A stretch of DNA of 64,000 bases from Platerodrilus igneus (taxonomy: Eukaryota; Arthropoda; Insecta; Coleoptera; Lycidae), in contig JARFIW010001082.1 in the NCBI GenBank assembly GCA_036346225.1, forward strand, positions 4,836,001 through 4,900,000, written 5' to 3'. A program made the position numbers and the translations under genes. Under the pieces are notes generated by a model. It did not search any database. It saw only the letters and a list, made by a program, of their open reading frames with translations, and was not told the DNA's origin. Below, one piece after another: positions 10,848-22,130 of the stretch (position 1 is its first letter; each line of letters begins with the position of its first letter).

Positions 10848-11690
10848 ATGGCATCTACAACAGAAAATCCGTTCGAAAATAATCTGTGTGCCGTTATTCA
10901 GTTTTGAGCCGCTGGAGAGTGTCAACCGATGAAAATTATAAGAGAATGAATGCTGTGTATGGTGACTTATTCCTCATACCTTAGTGGTTGAATGGTGCAG
11001 TAAATTTCGAAAGGGAAGTGAATCCACTAAAGATTTGCTCCGTCTCGGAACTGCACGTATTGCAGCATCAAATGAAAATGTGAGATAGTTGTAAACTGCA
11101 TTACACGCTAATATATGCATCAAAGTAAGAGAACTTGCTCAAATGTTGAACCGAACGTGGGAACTGTTTCTTTCATCATTCATAGCCTTGGCTATCGCAA
11201 AGTTGCCGCTCAACGGATCACACGATTGCTGACTGATGAACAGAAGAATATACGTTCGGCCTCATCAATGCAAAATGTGACAAACTATCAACAACATGAT
11301 ATTGATTTTCTTCACCAAATTGTTGCCGATGATGGGTCTTGGTGTTATTACTACGTACATAAATCCAAACGTCAAGCAGTGGAAAGCGTGTACAATCTCC
11401 TAAGGCAAACGATTTCATTCTTAGGCAAGAAAAGTATTGTTGACCGTATTTTTTATTAGAACCCGGTGTCAACATTAACACTGAACACTATGCAGTCGCT
11501 TTAAAAGGCTTACGTGCCAGTATCAAAAGGTAATTAGTCTCTAGATACTCACAAATAGTGGAGCTCTTTTACATGATAATGCTGGATCCCACATGCGCAT
11601 ACGATTCAAAATCTACTTAGATGAAATAAGAAGATTTACAACATTCAGCTTACAGTCCCCCACCAATTGTCATGTGTTTTCTCCATTAAA
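10848..11690 (+). pseudogene. mariner-family transposase pseudogene
   Basis: From the ATG at 10,848 the frames encode a recognisable but broken mariner transposase. The N-terminal block is CAVIQF...AAGECQPMKIIRE; WCSKFRKGS follows at about 10,995, IRELAQMLNR at about 11,125, the KVAAQRITRLLTDEQK block at about 11,190 and YQQHDIDFLHQIVADDGSW at about 11,290. This last is the TGDETW block carrying the first catalytic Asp. HKSKRQAVE follows at 11,355 and LLHDNAGSH (second Asp) at about 11,568. Multiple stops and shifts occur, the first within 60 bp of the start. The inverted termini and TA target duplication were not located. The SINE dimer starts right after the relic. Confidence 0.75.
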
Positions 11691-11718
11691 ATAGTAAATA
11701 AAAGGACGTCGGTTGAGA

Positions 11719-12205
11719 AATGTTAGGCGAGCATTTTTCACCAAAATACACCCTCGTTCGGATGAGAGGTAAAATGGAGGTACCGTGTGTGAGTGTTTTC
11801 ACGCACGTTAAAGATCCCTACCTTGCTTGGAACAGCAAAGGTTCCGCAAAATTCCAAATTTTCCAGTTAAAAAACAACTCGCTTCCTGGCCAATGTAGTG
11901 CCTTCGGGTGGAGCATTGGAAAACCACATGTAAGGTGTAGTTGGTATGCATGTGACTTCTATGCCCAAGGTGCCGGGTTCGAACACTTGAAAAATGTTAG
12001 GCAAACATTTTTCACAAAAATATGCCCTACTTCGGGTGAGAGGCATTATAGAGGTCACGTGTGTGTATTGCCACGTACGTGAAAGATCCCAACCTTGTTT
12101 GGAACAGCAAGGGTTCGGTAAAATTCAAAATTTCTAGGTAAAAAAAGCTTTCTTCTCGCCAATGTGGTACCTTCAGGTGAATCATTGGAAAAATCAAATG
12201 TAGTA
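11719..12205 (+). mobile_element. tRNA-derived SINE, head-to-tail dimer
   Basis: Two copies follow each other in the same orientation. The first (11,719-11,934) lacks the tRNA-like head and starts at GAAATGTTAGGCGAGCATTTTTCACC. The second (about 11,935-12,205) has a head with a degenerate A box (GTGTAGTTGG) and a B box (GGGTTCGAAC), then the same body: TTAGGC, CATTTTTCAC, GAGAGG, AAGATCCC, CTTGTTTGGAACAGCAA, ending ATTGGAAAAATCAAATGTA. The body matches the copies at 13.4 and 34.5 kb. Open frames through this region are accidental. Confidence 0.75.
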
Positions 12206-13426
12206 TTAGAGAAAGGTTCTGCATACAGCCGCAAGAATTTTACCAGCAGGTAATTTATTGACTAGTTCATAAGTGGGAATCATGTCTTAATATTAATGCA
12301 GACTTCTTTTAAATTCGTTGAATAAACACTACTTTACAGTCTCTAACAGTTTTTCCAATGAACTACCCTCGTATTAAAAAATTGTTGAGAAAATAATTAG
12401 GGATACTGCGATAAAAAGAATGACTTCTAAGTAAAGACAGTATATGTAATCAAGAATAGTTTGTTACAGACAATTGAATTTAAAACAAATGCAGCAGTAC
12501 AAATATATAGCTGTCGATCTACGAAAATGTTTTAAATCGCATCGTACTAGAAGAATGCACAAGGACACAACGGTATGATCAATGATCTAATTCGTTGTGC
12601 ACAAAAAAAAGCAAGTTAAAAGAAACTTCTAGGCAAAATACCTTCTTATGTTCTATATTAAGAATTAGGCAACAGTTAGATATCAAGCCCTCCATGGAAA
12701 TGTGGTTTACAAAAAATTTATAAGTTTGATTGCTGACCGCATAAGTAATCCATAAACTCTTGCGATTAAACTTGACGTTACGGTATTTCCATATTAACTT
12801 AACATTCAGATCCATTGACGCACTTAACACCAAGGGGTGGGAAGCGGTAATTTTTGGGCTTCGCCAAAGCAACATAACGCAATGCATATGATTAAATATT
12901 TATTTCTATAAAAAATACAACCGATTCTAAAAACAACATGAGCAATAATATTTACGTAATAATAACAAATTTTTGAAAGTGTATGGCTATTTCAAAATAT
13001 AAGTTTTAGAATACATAATGTACATAATAAAATTTTGTTGTATGCATGACTGTTTTTGTGTCTACTTTTTTACACTACTTTGTTGTAATAATTTCTCATT
13101 CATATTATTATAAGGTCTTTTTTTATTTACTTTATTGTTTGAGTTTAATCAATAAAGCTTGACCATCATGAAAGAGTTGAGAAGTGTTCCTAGAATACTA
13201 ACAATATTTCCGTTGGTACAGGAAATACTTTGCTCGGAGGTTACCTGATGCATTGACTAACCTCTTACTGATCGTCTATGAATGCATGTGTTACTTTTGC
13301 CCAAAGATTCATAATTTGGAAAGATGAATTGAAGATTCGGTGGTTTTGTATTTATCGTGCTTCAGCTTACAAGCTAGTTCTGATGCGGAATTTGCTTTCA
13401 TACTGATTTCTGGAAAGTGGGAGTCT
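12206..13426. other. No recognisable feature
   Basis: AT-rich. A minus-strand open frame at 12,579-12,887 (102 aa) has no motif I recognise and no conserved start context. Confidence 0.45.
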
Positions 13427-13750
13427 TCATCATCTTGACCTTACATGTAATTTTCCAATGCTCCACCCGAAGGTACTACATTGGTCAGGAAGCGAGTTTT
13501 TTTACCTGGAAAATTTGTAATTTTACCGAACCCTTGCTGTTCCAAGCAAGGTAGGGATCTTTAACGTGCGTGACAACACTCACACACTGAACCTCCATTT
13601 TACCTCTCATCCGAACGAGGGTGAATTTTTGTGAAAAATGCTCGCCTAACATTTTTCAAGCGGACCGTGTCGGCATTCGAACCCGGGACCTTGGGCGTAG
13701 TAGTCACACACATACCAGCTACGCCACGGAGCCGCCTCATCATCTTGACC
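13427..13750 (-). mobile_element. Full-length tRNA-derived SINE with 14-bp target-site duplication
   Basis: The body (13,441-13,736, 296 bp) reads on the minus strand from GGCGGCTCCGTGGCGTAGCTGG (A box TGGCGTAGCTGG) through a B box GGGTTCGAATGCC to a tail ATTACATGTAA. It is flanked by perfect direct repeats TCATCATCTTGACC at 13,427-13,440 and 13,737-13,750, the hallmark of LINE-assisted insertion. A and B boxes are the internal Pol III promoter. This is the reference copy for the family in this window. Confidence 0.88.
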
Positions 13751-15272
13751 ATGGGATAAGAATGGAACTTTTTCTCGTAAATACGACTTAGACTAAATGG
13801 TTCTAGGATAGGTGCGATATTGGCGGGGACCAGTGAACGTTGAATTATAAGATTCAAGTGATTATGTATTGGTGTTCATCCTTTACTTTGTGGATAGAGT
13901 AGTCCGTGAAGGCCATCTTTTCGAACAGTCGAGTTATAGTGGTATTTGTGATCATTAAAGATACTGCAGCGTAGACGTAGTGCTATGCGTATTATACATG
14001 TCTGATCATCCATTAATTTACTCATTTTCTCGGAAGGAATAGTATAGGAGCAGGCTCCGGCTACAGGTACTTTAATGACTAAAAACCAAAACATAAGCAT
14101 TATTCTATGCCACTATGTCATCCAGAAGTGATTTAATATTGATCATATCCTAATTTGTCTGAATATGTGCGATGGGTGAAGTATCCCTATCTTTGGCGTT
14201 GTAAAAATTTTTATCTTTGTTCATTATGTCAGATAGAAAATCGCAGTAAATGAAATAAAGAATTTATGAGACAAAATTTTTACTGCTGTATGAGATTCTT
14301 CTTATTAATTTTCAACCCTCATGTGAGACTGGCAATGAGTAGAGATTCAATTGGCGAGTATTCATTTGAATACTGAAATTGGACTCTGGGTAGGATTTTA
14401 TGTAGTTATCTACTTACTTCATAATTGCACGGGATTTTCTTAAAGTGTTCGTTCGTTTACATTTTAAAAGATTAGGGATGAAAAACAATTTTTAATGAAG
14501 AAGTAGCTTATGTGGGCGTTCAGATTCTTCAGTTTGCCAACGAGAAGCTTCAAATTATCATTCTTATTTTAACTTTGGTTATCTACCCTTTCTTCAAATA
14601 ATGGCGAATCCAACATATTTAAATTTTTTTTGAATAGAAACTTAGGTCTTCGAAGAGAAGTCATTGAATTTACGGATCACTTCTTGGTCGATAGACTCCA
14701 AAACAAAAGGTAGCTCATATTTTGTTTAAGAATTGTTTCTAGACCCACGGATTTCACTTCATTTATTAGCATTTAGAAATTTCCAATTATTTATTACGTG
14801 TTTATTTTTATACAGGTATAGGCTGTACATATAGAATATGGTGATGTAGGTTACCTAATATTGAATTAATTTAACATATTAGTTTAACCACTTTATTACT
14901 TAATATCATCATTATCAATTCCTTTAGTTAGAAAATTGTTATTACATGGTAGTATATTGTTATAATTACTGTTATTTTAAATTAACAGGTTGACTGCCAA
15001 TGTATGTTTTGCGGTTATGGCTGATGCCAGCAATTTTTTTATAACTATTTGCATTCCATTTTCCATAATATGCAGTGAAATTGGTCCACATTTGGTTTTT
15101 CTTTTGTTAATTTTTCAATATTCAAAAATAAAAATTGCACACAGATCGGAGTGTTCAGTATCACACAAGAAAATTTTAGTCAGACGCCAACTTCTCCGAT
15201 TAGAGTGTGCAGGTAATTTGAGTTTAAAACAATAAAGTTCTCGTTTACAAATTTAAACCGTATTTTTGTGTG
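13751..15272. other. No recognisable gene
   Basis: A minus-strand frame at 13,876-14,100 (74 aa) starts with a hydrophobic stretch and has several Cys, which could suggest a small secreted peptide. It has no homologue I know and may be chance. The rest is AT-rich and featureless. Confidence 0.4.
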
Positions 15273-16086
15273 CTACATAATATTTCTGTAGCTCGAAGCA
15301 AAAACCAAGTTGTACACGATATATTTTACATTTATAAACTGTTTGTTTCCTAATTTTATTTTGACTGCATACTCTGTATTCTTTTCTTCTAACTTTTTGA
15401 ATTCCTTAACTCCCTTTTTTGGATGTTTTTCTATTTTGCTAATGGTGTAACAGACATTTTTGTGTACATTGGCGATAGATCGTGCGGCATGTAAGTTCCT
15501 TATTGCATGTAATCGAAAGCCATTTAGACGTTCACGACTAAATTGGGAATGCTTGTTGTACAAATAATAAGCATGCATCAAGCTCACCTGCAATACATGT
15601 ATAAACAACTTCTTACACCAGCGAAATGTTTTACGGTCGTAAGGGTAATATTATCTCACCTTGCGGTCTATCCCATGTATGTAGGTATGCGTTATAAGCC
15701 AATAATGACTGCAGGTTTTTTGAAATCTTGACCTCTTTTGTTTCAAAAAGAACCCATTTCGTTTCCAAACTCTGTAGTAATGTAGTGAACATAACGTTTT
15801 CCACGCAAATTCACAACATGCACTCCAGACAAAACAATGATTTGTTCTCATCTAACATTAGTTTTGCAACCATTGACTCCTTTGGATTATTCTGTCTACT
15901 CTTAGTGCATTGTAGAATGAGTTTCCTGTTTTATCAGCTTGGTAGCCAAATCAACACTATAGTAGTAATTATTTAACACAACATACCCGTTACTTAATTT
16001 TTCCTCAAGTAAACGCAAAATAATCTTTTCAGTATGTCAGTGTCATCTATAAGCATCTGATGAATCTTCATAAACATGAAATTTTT
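15273..16086 (-). pseudogene. piggyBac-like transposase, C-terminal half (pseudogene, separated from N-half by a LINE)
   Basis: Reading leftwards, frames encode EEKLSNGYVVLNNYYYSVDL (the piggyBac block with DNFYTS), LIKQETHST (Th..GT block), a KWVLFETKEVKI strand, and a GIDRK block corresponding to the conserved GVDR of the family. RKTFRWCKKLFIHVLQVSLM, HAYYLYNK and LNGFRLHAIRNL follow. The order matches the DDE_Tnp_1_7 domain and the C-terminal helical block. The family is a TTAA-specific cut-and-paste transposase. Frameshifts and stops show it is dead. The frame is cut at about 16,086 by the 3' end of a LINE and resumes beyond 20,516. Confidence 0.7.
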
Positions 16087-16399
16087 AAATAATAATAATA
16101 ATATCGTCTTTATTGATTATTAATAAGTTCTATAACAAAAAAATAAGAATGTAGTATAACAGGCGAAGTTCAGCCAAAGGCTGTTCTACCACTTAACCTG
16201 CAACTAACAATACAATAAAAATTAATTTACAAATAAGAATAGAAACATGTAAAAGAAGCCGGATGTTTATAATTCTGGTGTGAACGCCACTGCAAACAGT
16301 TTAACACTAACATTAAGTTGGTACTTTATGAGCCAACACTTATTTCTGCTAAAGAGTAAGAGAACAAATGAGAATATATAAATGTATAGACCAGTGAAT

Positions 16400-19195
16400 T
16401 TATTGTGTTGAAAGTAAATACTTTTTAAATGATAGTTTAAAACTTGATACCGATTTGGTTTTCATGGAGTTGTCAATTGAATTATATAATTTAACTGCAT
16501 TGTACTGGAATGACCTCTGGAAGAGGGTGGTTGAGTGCCGCTGTACATGCAGCAAGTCACGAGATCTTACCTGGACAGAATGACAACTGCTACGCGGTAG
16601 TAGCAAATTTTTTATATAAATTGGTGCCGATAGAGAATTTACAATTTTATGCGTAAAGGTTGCAAGATGCAGTAACCGTCTGTTTTCCATTTTAACCAGC
16701 CCGACTGGCGCAGCGATTCAGAAATGTGATCGAATTTCCTTAAATTGAAAATAAATCTAAGACAATCATTCTGTATTCTTTGAACCCTTGCTGTAGTAAT
16801 AGAGTCTAAACAGGGACCGTAAACAACATCACCATAATCAAATGCAGACAAGATAAGTGACTCAAAGCATTTTACGAAGCTTTTGATTTAACGAATCTTT
16901 GTTAACATACAGTTTACGCAGAATTATGTATGATCTTTTAACTAAATTATTTATATGACAATCAAATCGTAATTTAAAGTCAACCGTCAGTCCTAAGTTT
17001 TTAACGTGATTTTGTATTTCAATTTTTTCGGCATTTACCACTAGATTTATGTTATCAACAACTATCTTCCTGTTTTTCTCAGGCCCAAAAATAATTGCTA
17101 CCGATTTCTTAGGGTTAATAGCTAAGGAATGATTTGCTCCAAAATCAGAAAGCTCCTTTAGATCTTCATTGATCTGTGCATTTGCAACTGGTAACTCATT
17201 AACTTTAAATGAATAATATATTTGTGAATCGTCAGCGTAAAATCTAGATTGACAATTACGAAGTTTACTTGCGAAGTCAGCTGTATACAGCAAAAAAAGC
17301 AGAGGACCTAAGATTGTACCTTGAGGTACTCCACTAGTTATATTTTTTGTTAGAGACGTTTTACCACTAACATTAACCAACTGCTTCCTATTACATAAAT
17401 AAGACCGCATAAGATGTAGTGAGTTTTTGTCAAATCCGTAATATTTTAATTTAGCAAGAAGTAAATTGTAGTCTATGGTGTCAAACGCTTTAGAGTAGTC
17501 CAACAACACTAGAACACTAACCAAATCCAAATCAGAAGACTGAAGAATATCGTTAGTAACTTTGATTAATGCACCGGTGGTACTATGGCCCACTCTAAAG
17601 CCAGATTGATTTGCAGGTATGATTTGTGCAAAAGAAGTGAATTCGTTGATTTGTTCATATATAATTTTCTCAATAATTTTTGATAGAGGCGGAAGAATAC
17701 TAATAGGTCTTAACTCAGACAAATTAATGACTTTATTAACTTTAGGTATAGGCGTAATGACAGCCAGTTTCCAACATTCTGGAAAATATCTTTTTATAAT
17801 ACAATTATTAATAATATTAGTGATGGGTTCAATAATTTTTTTTTCACATAATTTTAACATAAAAATAGATATAGAGTCACTTCCAATAGCATTAGACTTA
17901 ATGGATTTGACAGCTTTCAGAACCTTATCAGTTGTAGTAGTAGAAAATGAGAATAAGATATTGCTATTAAACTGATTGTTATTATAAAATTGAAACATAT
18001 GTTGTGGAGGGTTGGTTTTTAGCTTGTTTACAGAGTCTAAGAAAAATGCATTTATTTGGTCCGGATCACATAGACTTTCTGGTATACAGTTTAGTTTAGA
18101 TGTTACGATCTTAGAGTCCCTGAGAGCTTTCCAAGTAATATTAGCTGATTGTTTAGCAATAAAATCAAAGTAGTGCCTTTTTCCTCGTCTCATAGAGCTT
18201 GTTACAGAATTTCTCAACTGTTTATAATACTCCCAATCTGATTGTGTTCTGCTATGTTTAAATTTAATATGAGCTTTATCACGCAGTTTCATCATAATTG
18301 TGATTACGTTGGTAAGCCACGGAGCTTTTACTTTGGTAATTCTACTCGTCTTTAATGGCGCATGTATATCAAAAAGATCTATTAATATTTTGTTGAGTGT
18401 TCGTATTTGTGTATCTATATCATCAATATAAAAGATCTCTTCTACATTGATATCCTCCAAGTGATTGTTGAAGGCCGTTAAATCAAAGTTTTTAAAATCT
18501 CGGTGAGTGATGTATTTAGAGATGCGTGCAGGCTTTTCAAATTTGAGCTGTACAACTACTAGGCAATGATCAGATAAGTCATGTACACCTATACAATCCA
18601 CTGTATCAATTATACTTTCATTATTTAGAAGAATAACATCAATTAATGTTGAACTATACTGGGTGATCCGTGTAGGTTCAATTACGGCTTGTTTTAAATT
18701 ATACATTTTAATAATAGCATTAAACCTTTCAACATTGGAATTTGTGAGATTAAACAAATTTAAGTTAATATCGCCTCCGCAAAAGATGTGATCAAATTGA
18801 GGACAAACTTGTGCTAGTTCTAATTCAAAACCTGTGAGAAAGTTATGTGTTGCAATTATTTGTGACCGATATACTACACCAGCAGCAACTTTTTTACTAT
18901 TGCAAATGAAACTTACCCACAACTGTTCAAAACAGTCATTAGTATCATAATCTGTGTTTATGACTTTGCAATTTAAACAAGTCCTAGCATACACAGCAAC
19001 ACCACCACCCCTTCCCTTACGATCAGTGTGAAAAAGATCAAAGTTTTCTGGTTGATAGTCATTAATATTACATCTTTCAGTTAGCCATGTTTCTGTTACA
19101 AATATGATATCAAGTTTGTTCTCATCCACCAGAGCAGAAAAAGTTTCAAAACCAGTATTAAGAGAGCGTACATTAATTGTTGCGAGTTTAAACAT
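16400..19195 (-). CDS. LINE 1 ORF2: APE endonuclease and reverse transcriptase, C-terminus frameshifted
   Basis: An uninterrupted 777-aa frame runs 19,195-16,862. Two more frames (16,851-16,639, 16,690-16,400) carry the C-terminal tail. Endonuclease residues are visible: LATINVRSL at the start, FVTETWL, GRGGGVAVY, GGDINLNLF and LSDHCLVVV (catalytic SDH). RT blocks follow: LRPISILPPLSKIIEKII, NQSGFRVGHST, LVLLDYSKAFDTIDYNLLL (first Asp), SGVPQGTILGPLLFLLYTAD, and FYADDSQIYY with the catalytic YADD (about residues 650-660). The tail includes the DYGDVVYG...RVQRIQNDCLRFIF block typical of these elements. It provides target nicking and reverse transcription. Only the last quarter is frameshifted, so the copy is fairly young. 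The ATG at 19,193-19,195 is the natural start. Confidence 0.9.
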
Positions 19196-19595
19196 AAATA
19201 TAATTAAGGTATTAAGTAAACAGCTAAAATATGCTAAACTTTAAGAAGAGCACAAGAGTATACTTTTAAATGTGTAATATTAGGTCGCTTCTTTGTGAAA
19301 TAGCTGGCATAGCAGTTGTACTACTCCTACAATGTAACAATCTTTAAGGAAAAGTAAATAAATTGTCTATACACGGTTAGGTAGTTCCACAGTAACAAAA
19401 AAAAAATAATATAAATTTTAAACTAAATATACAGATTTTTGTGCAACTGTATGTATCAGTATGTAATTGCTTCTAAACTACAATGTTACATAAGTTGAAT
19501 AAATGCATATACTGTTTAATATTAATTTCAAACGAAAATTAAAGATCATTTAAAACGTTATTAACATGTATGTATACTACTAGTTTTAACCCATA

Positions 19596-20286
19596 TTAAG
19601 GTGTGTTATGAATACCATCCTTAGTTTTATAGAACAGTTTTCCATCATGGGACCAACAATTTCTAACACCATACTGCTGTTGGAGTTTCATTAGTTTTTT
19701 ATGACGCATTGCAGTTAAGTCCTCACGAAGTATATACGGACTACCTTTCAAGAGCGCTTTCTTATTGTAAACCAATGTACGATCACGATAGTTTAAGAAT
19801 TTTATGATTATACCCTGAGGTTTATTCCTTAAGGACGAACCTTGCCCTACACGATGCGATCTCTCTATATCGTTAATAGACAAGGTTAGTTTAAGATATT
19901 TATTTATAACTTGTAAAACGATATCATCAGTGGATTCACCATCTGCTTCGGTTATACCAAAAATACGCAAATTGTTACGGCGACTCATTTGTTCCAGAAA
20001 GTCTAACTTAGTTTCCAACTGCTCTACACGGTTTTTTATTTAATTCACACTCTTGCCTAAGGGAACTAATGTCTATTGTAATTTTATTCAGTTTTTCAGT
20101 TACAGTATTATTCATATCCGTAACATTTCGCGTTAATTTATCCATATCAACTTTATTAGCTTGTAAAAGGTCTAAAATTGTCTTTATCATACCTGTATTA
20201 TTATCGCTATCAGCATTATAATTAAATAAGGCATCAGGTAGGTCTTCCTTTTCACTCTTGGATCTGGTGCTAGGCATCTTTGTCAA
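19596..20286 (-). pseudogene. LINE 1 ORF1: coiled-coil plus RRM RNA-binding protein, one frameshift
   Basis: The N-terminal 92 codons (20,286-20,008) are polar, with heptad-like repeats in IDISSLRQECELN. In the adjacent frame VEQLETKLDFLEQMSRRNNL leads into an RRM-like domain (RIFGI, IERSHRVG, PQGIIIKFLNYRDRTLVY) and a C-terminal basic segment to 19,596. This is the Transposase_22-like ORF1 architecture of L1-type RNA chaperones. The two frames meet in a run of six A residues (minus strand, about 20,034-20,039). A single-base slip there is the likely cause, either a mutation or a sequencing indel. Otherwise the gene is clean. Confidence 0.78.
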
Positions 20287-20516
20287 TTAAAACAGTTCAA
20301 TATAAGCACATAAACAAAACTTTATACTATCAAATTGAACAAACTCGAGTTATTTATATTAGGAGACAAGAATTATAATTAAACACGCACACAATGAAAC
20401 TTAGATTGTAGTCTAGTAATTTGATTAACCGTATATTATTTATTAATTATTAAACACTAGTTAAAACGAAAAACACCGGAGCAGTACAAATGCACGCCTT
20501 ACTCAGTCGGCCATCT

Positions 20517-21345
20517 TAAGGTTTGTTTTCAGCCGAGGTTCTATCAATATAAGTAATTTGATGTCATATTTATGACGCTTATTCTTAATATATTGCCTGA
20601 ATTACAAACGACCATGACAGCACCATAGATTTGTCCAACGACAACTCTCTGCCTGGGTAGTAAATGTCATTCAATCATTTCTGCATTAAAACCCAAAGAC
20701 GAATCCAGTTTTTTCAAGACAATCAATGGCATATGTTTCTGGAGTTGTAAAATGCAAGCATCTCAAAATTAGAAGAAATATACTTCAAACATAAATTTTC
20801 TAAAAACAGGTTTATTAAGCAAGAGGTCAGTTTCCAATAATCATTTAGACAACTTAATTATTTTCTATCTGTATGACGCAAAGGGTCCCAAAACTTTTAG
20901 TTCATCCATAGTTAGTTCTTTCCAGTCGGTAATACGATATTTGGGACAGGTATCAAGGCGTAAAAACTTCTACTGCATAAGCTTTTGATTGCTTCACAAT
21001 ATGCTTTACGAAAGCGTCTTCAATTATCATTGGAAAAATCAATTCGTGGGCTCTGACCTGAAATTCGTACCAACAATTTTGGAATTTTTTAGAAAACAAT
21101 TTGCTTGAAGGTACCTGTGTCACTCCAGTTTTATTATCAGAGCTGGGTACTACTTGATTTGTAAACACAATACGAGTTTCATCTTTAGAATCGGAGCTTG
21201 AACTTCTTCTATCAACACTTTCGACACTTTCTTCTTGAATTCATCGTACTTCACTCTCCATTAATTGCCTTTTTATATTATATACTGCTTCTGTGTCATT
21301 CAAACGCTTTTTATTAAGACCAGATAGACCAGCTGCATTATTCAT
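20517..21345 (-). pseudogene. piggyBac-like transposase, N-terminal half (pseudogene)
   Basis: A minus-strand frame of 131 codons starts at ATG 21,345 (MNNAAGLSGLNKKRLND) and ends at 20,953, broken once by TGA at about 21,240. It is acidic/serine-rich, then HELIFPMIIEDAFVKHIVKQ and SKAYAVEVF. In other frames it continues as YRITDWKELTMDELKVLGPF and LETDLLLNKPVFRKFMF. These match the start of the piggyBac domain, where W..LT..E and a Y-W...LLNKP..R..M block precede the catalytic region. With 15,273-16,086 it makes one gene split by LINE 1. Flanking TTAA ends were not confirmed. Confidence 0.6.
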
Positions 21346-21458
21346 GTTTAACAACAAACTAAAATCACACAAACAATAAATCCTAAAAACGAACTAATAC
21401 AGGTGAAGAAAGTCCTCTTCTAGACGATCTCGCAAACAGTACCACACTACATCATACA

Positions 21459-22130
21459 TGTCGACGAAATCTTCGCATCTGCCATCGGTTTCGCCGCCAC
21501 GTCCTTCATCTCCTCCACCGCTTCTGCCGCCGCCTCCGCTTCTGCTTCTGTGTCCTCCACCGCCTTCACCTCCGTCGTCGCAAACACCCCCATCTCCGTT
21601 TCCGCCTCCGTCTACGCCTCCGTCTCGGACTCCGTTTTCGTCTCCTACTCAGTCTACGTCTCCACTTTTGTTTACGTTCCCTCTCCCGCCCCCGCTCCCG
21701 CCACCACTTCCAGTTCCACCGCCACCTTCATCTTACGCTTGAGATTTAAGTGAGGTGGAGAGGGAAATGGAGGGGAAGATGGAGGTGGAGGTGGTGGTGG
21801 TGGTGGAGGTGGAGATAGAGGTTGAGTTGGAGGTAGAGGTGAGGAAGAAGAAGAAAATAAAGGTGGATGTGGAGGTGAAGGTGGAGATTGAGTTTGAAGT
21901 TGAAGTGGTGTAGAGGTGGAGGCGGAGGTAGAAGTGGTGATGGAGGTGGTGGTAGAGGTAGCAGTAATGGAGGAGGTGAAGGTGGAGGTGGTGGTGGAAT
22001 GGAGGAGGAGATGGAGGTGGTGGTGGAGGATCGGGTAGGGGAAGGGGAATGTGGAGGTGGTGTTGAAGGAGGGAGTACGGAAAGGGGAGTGTTGAGGTGG
22101 AAGTGGAGGCGGAAGTGAAGGAGCAAAGAG
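21459..22130. repeat. GGAGGTGGA-type minisatellite that switches strand
   Basis: From 21,459 to about 21,745 the plus strand is a C/T-rich array (CTCCGTCTCCGCC-like units). From about 21,750 to 22,130 it becomes G/A-rich (GGAGGTGGAGGTG units). The two halves are roughly inverted versions of each other and could fold on themselves or form triplex DNA. All long proline/serine or glycine-rich frames here are by-products of the repeat. Confidence 0.85.

Larger units (their letters stand above)
16087..20516 (-). mobile_element. Nearly full-length APE-RT non-LTR retrotransposon (LINE 1), nested in piggyBac
   Basis: On the minus strand: a short 5' UTR with GATGGCCGACTGAGTAAGG, ORF1 (20,286-19,596), ORF2 (19,195-16,400), then AATCAATAAAGACG and an (ATT)n tail at about 16,090-16,104. 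The layout and 3' microsatellite suit CR1/Jockey-group elements, while ORF1 is of the L1-like coiled-coil/RRM kind. I cannot fix the clade. No clear TSD is visible. The 5' boundary near 20,516 is estimated from where sequence resembling piggyBac resumes. The second LINE at 51.8-54.5 kb has a similar 3' end. Confidence 0.8.

Noticed and set aside
11720..12224. Frames of 63-120 codons on both strands
   Set aside because: They are within the SINE dimer, and similar frames recur in other SINE copies as by-products of its sequence.
13876..14100. Secreted cysteine-containing peptide
   Set aside because: Hydrophobic start and Cys residues alone are not enough; no relative or transcript signal is visible.
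17619..17975. Plus-strand 118-codon frame inside LINE 1
   Set aside because: It is antisense to the reverse transcriptase gene and has no features of its own.
20030..20045. Programmed -1 frameshift site in LINE ORF1
   Set aside because: AAAAAAC is present but in the wrong phase; the frame change needed is +1.
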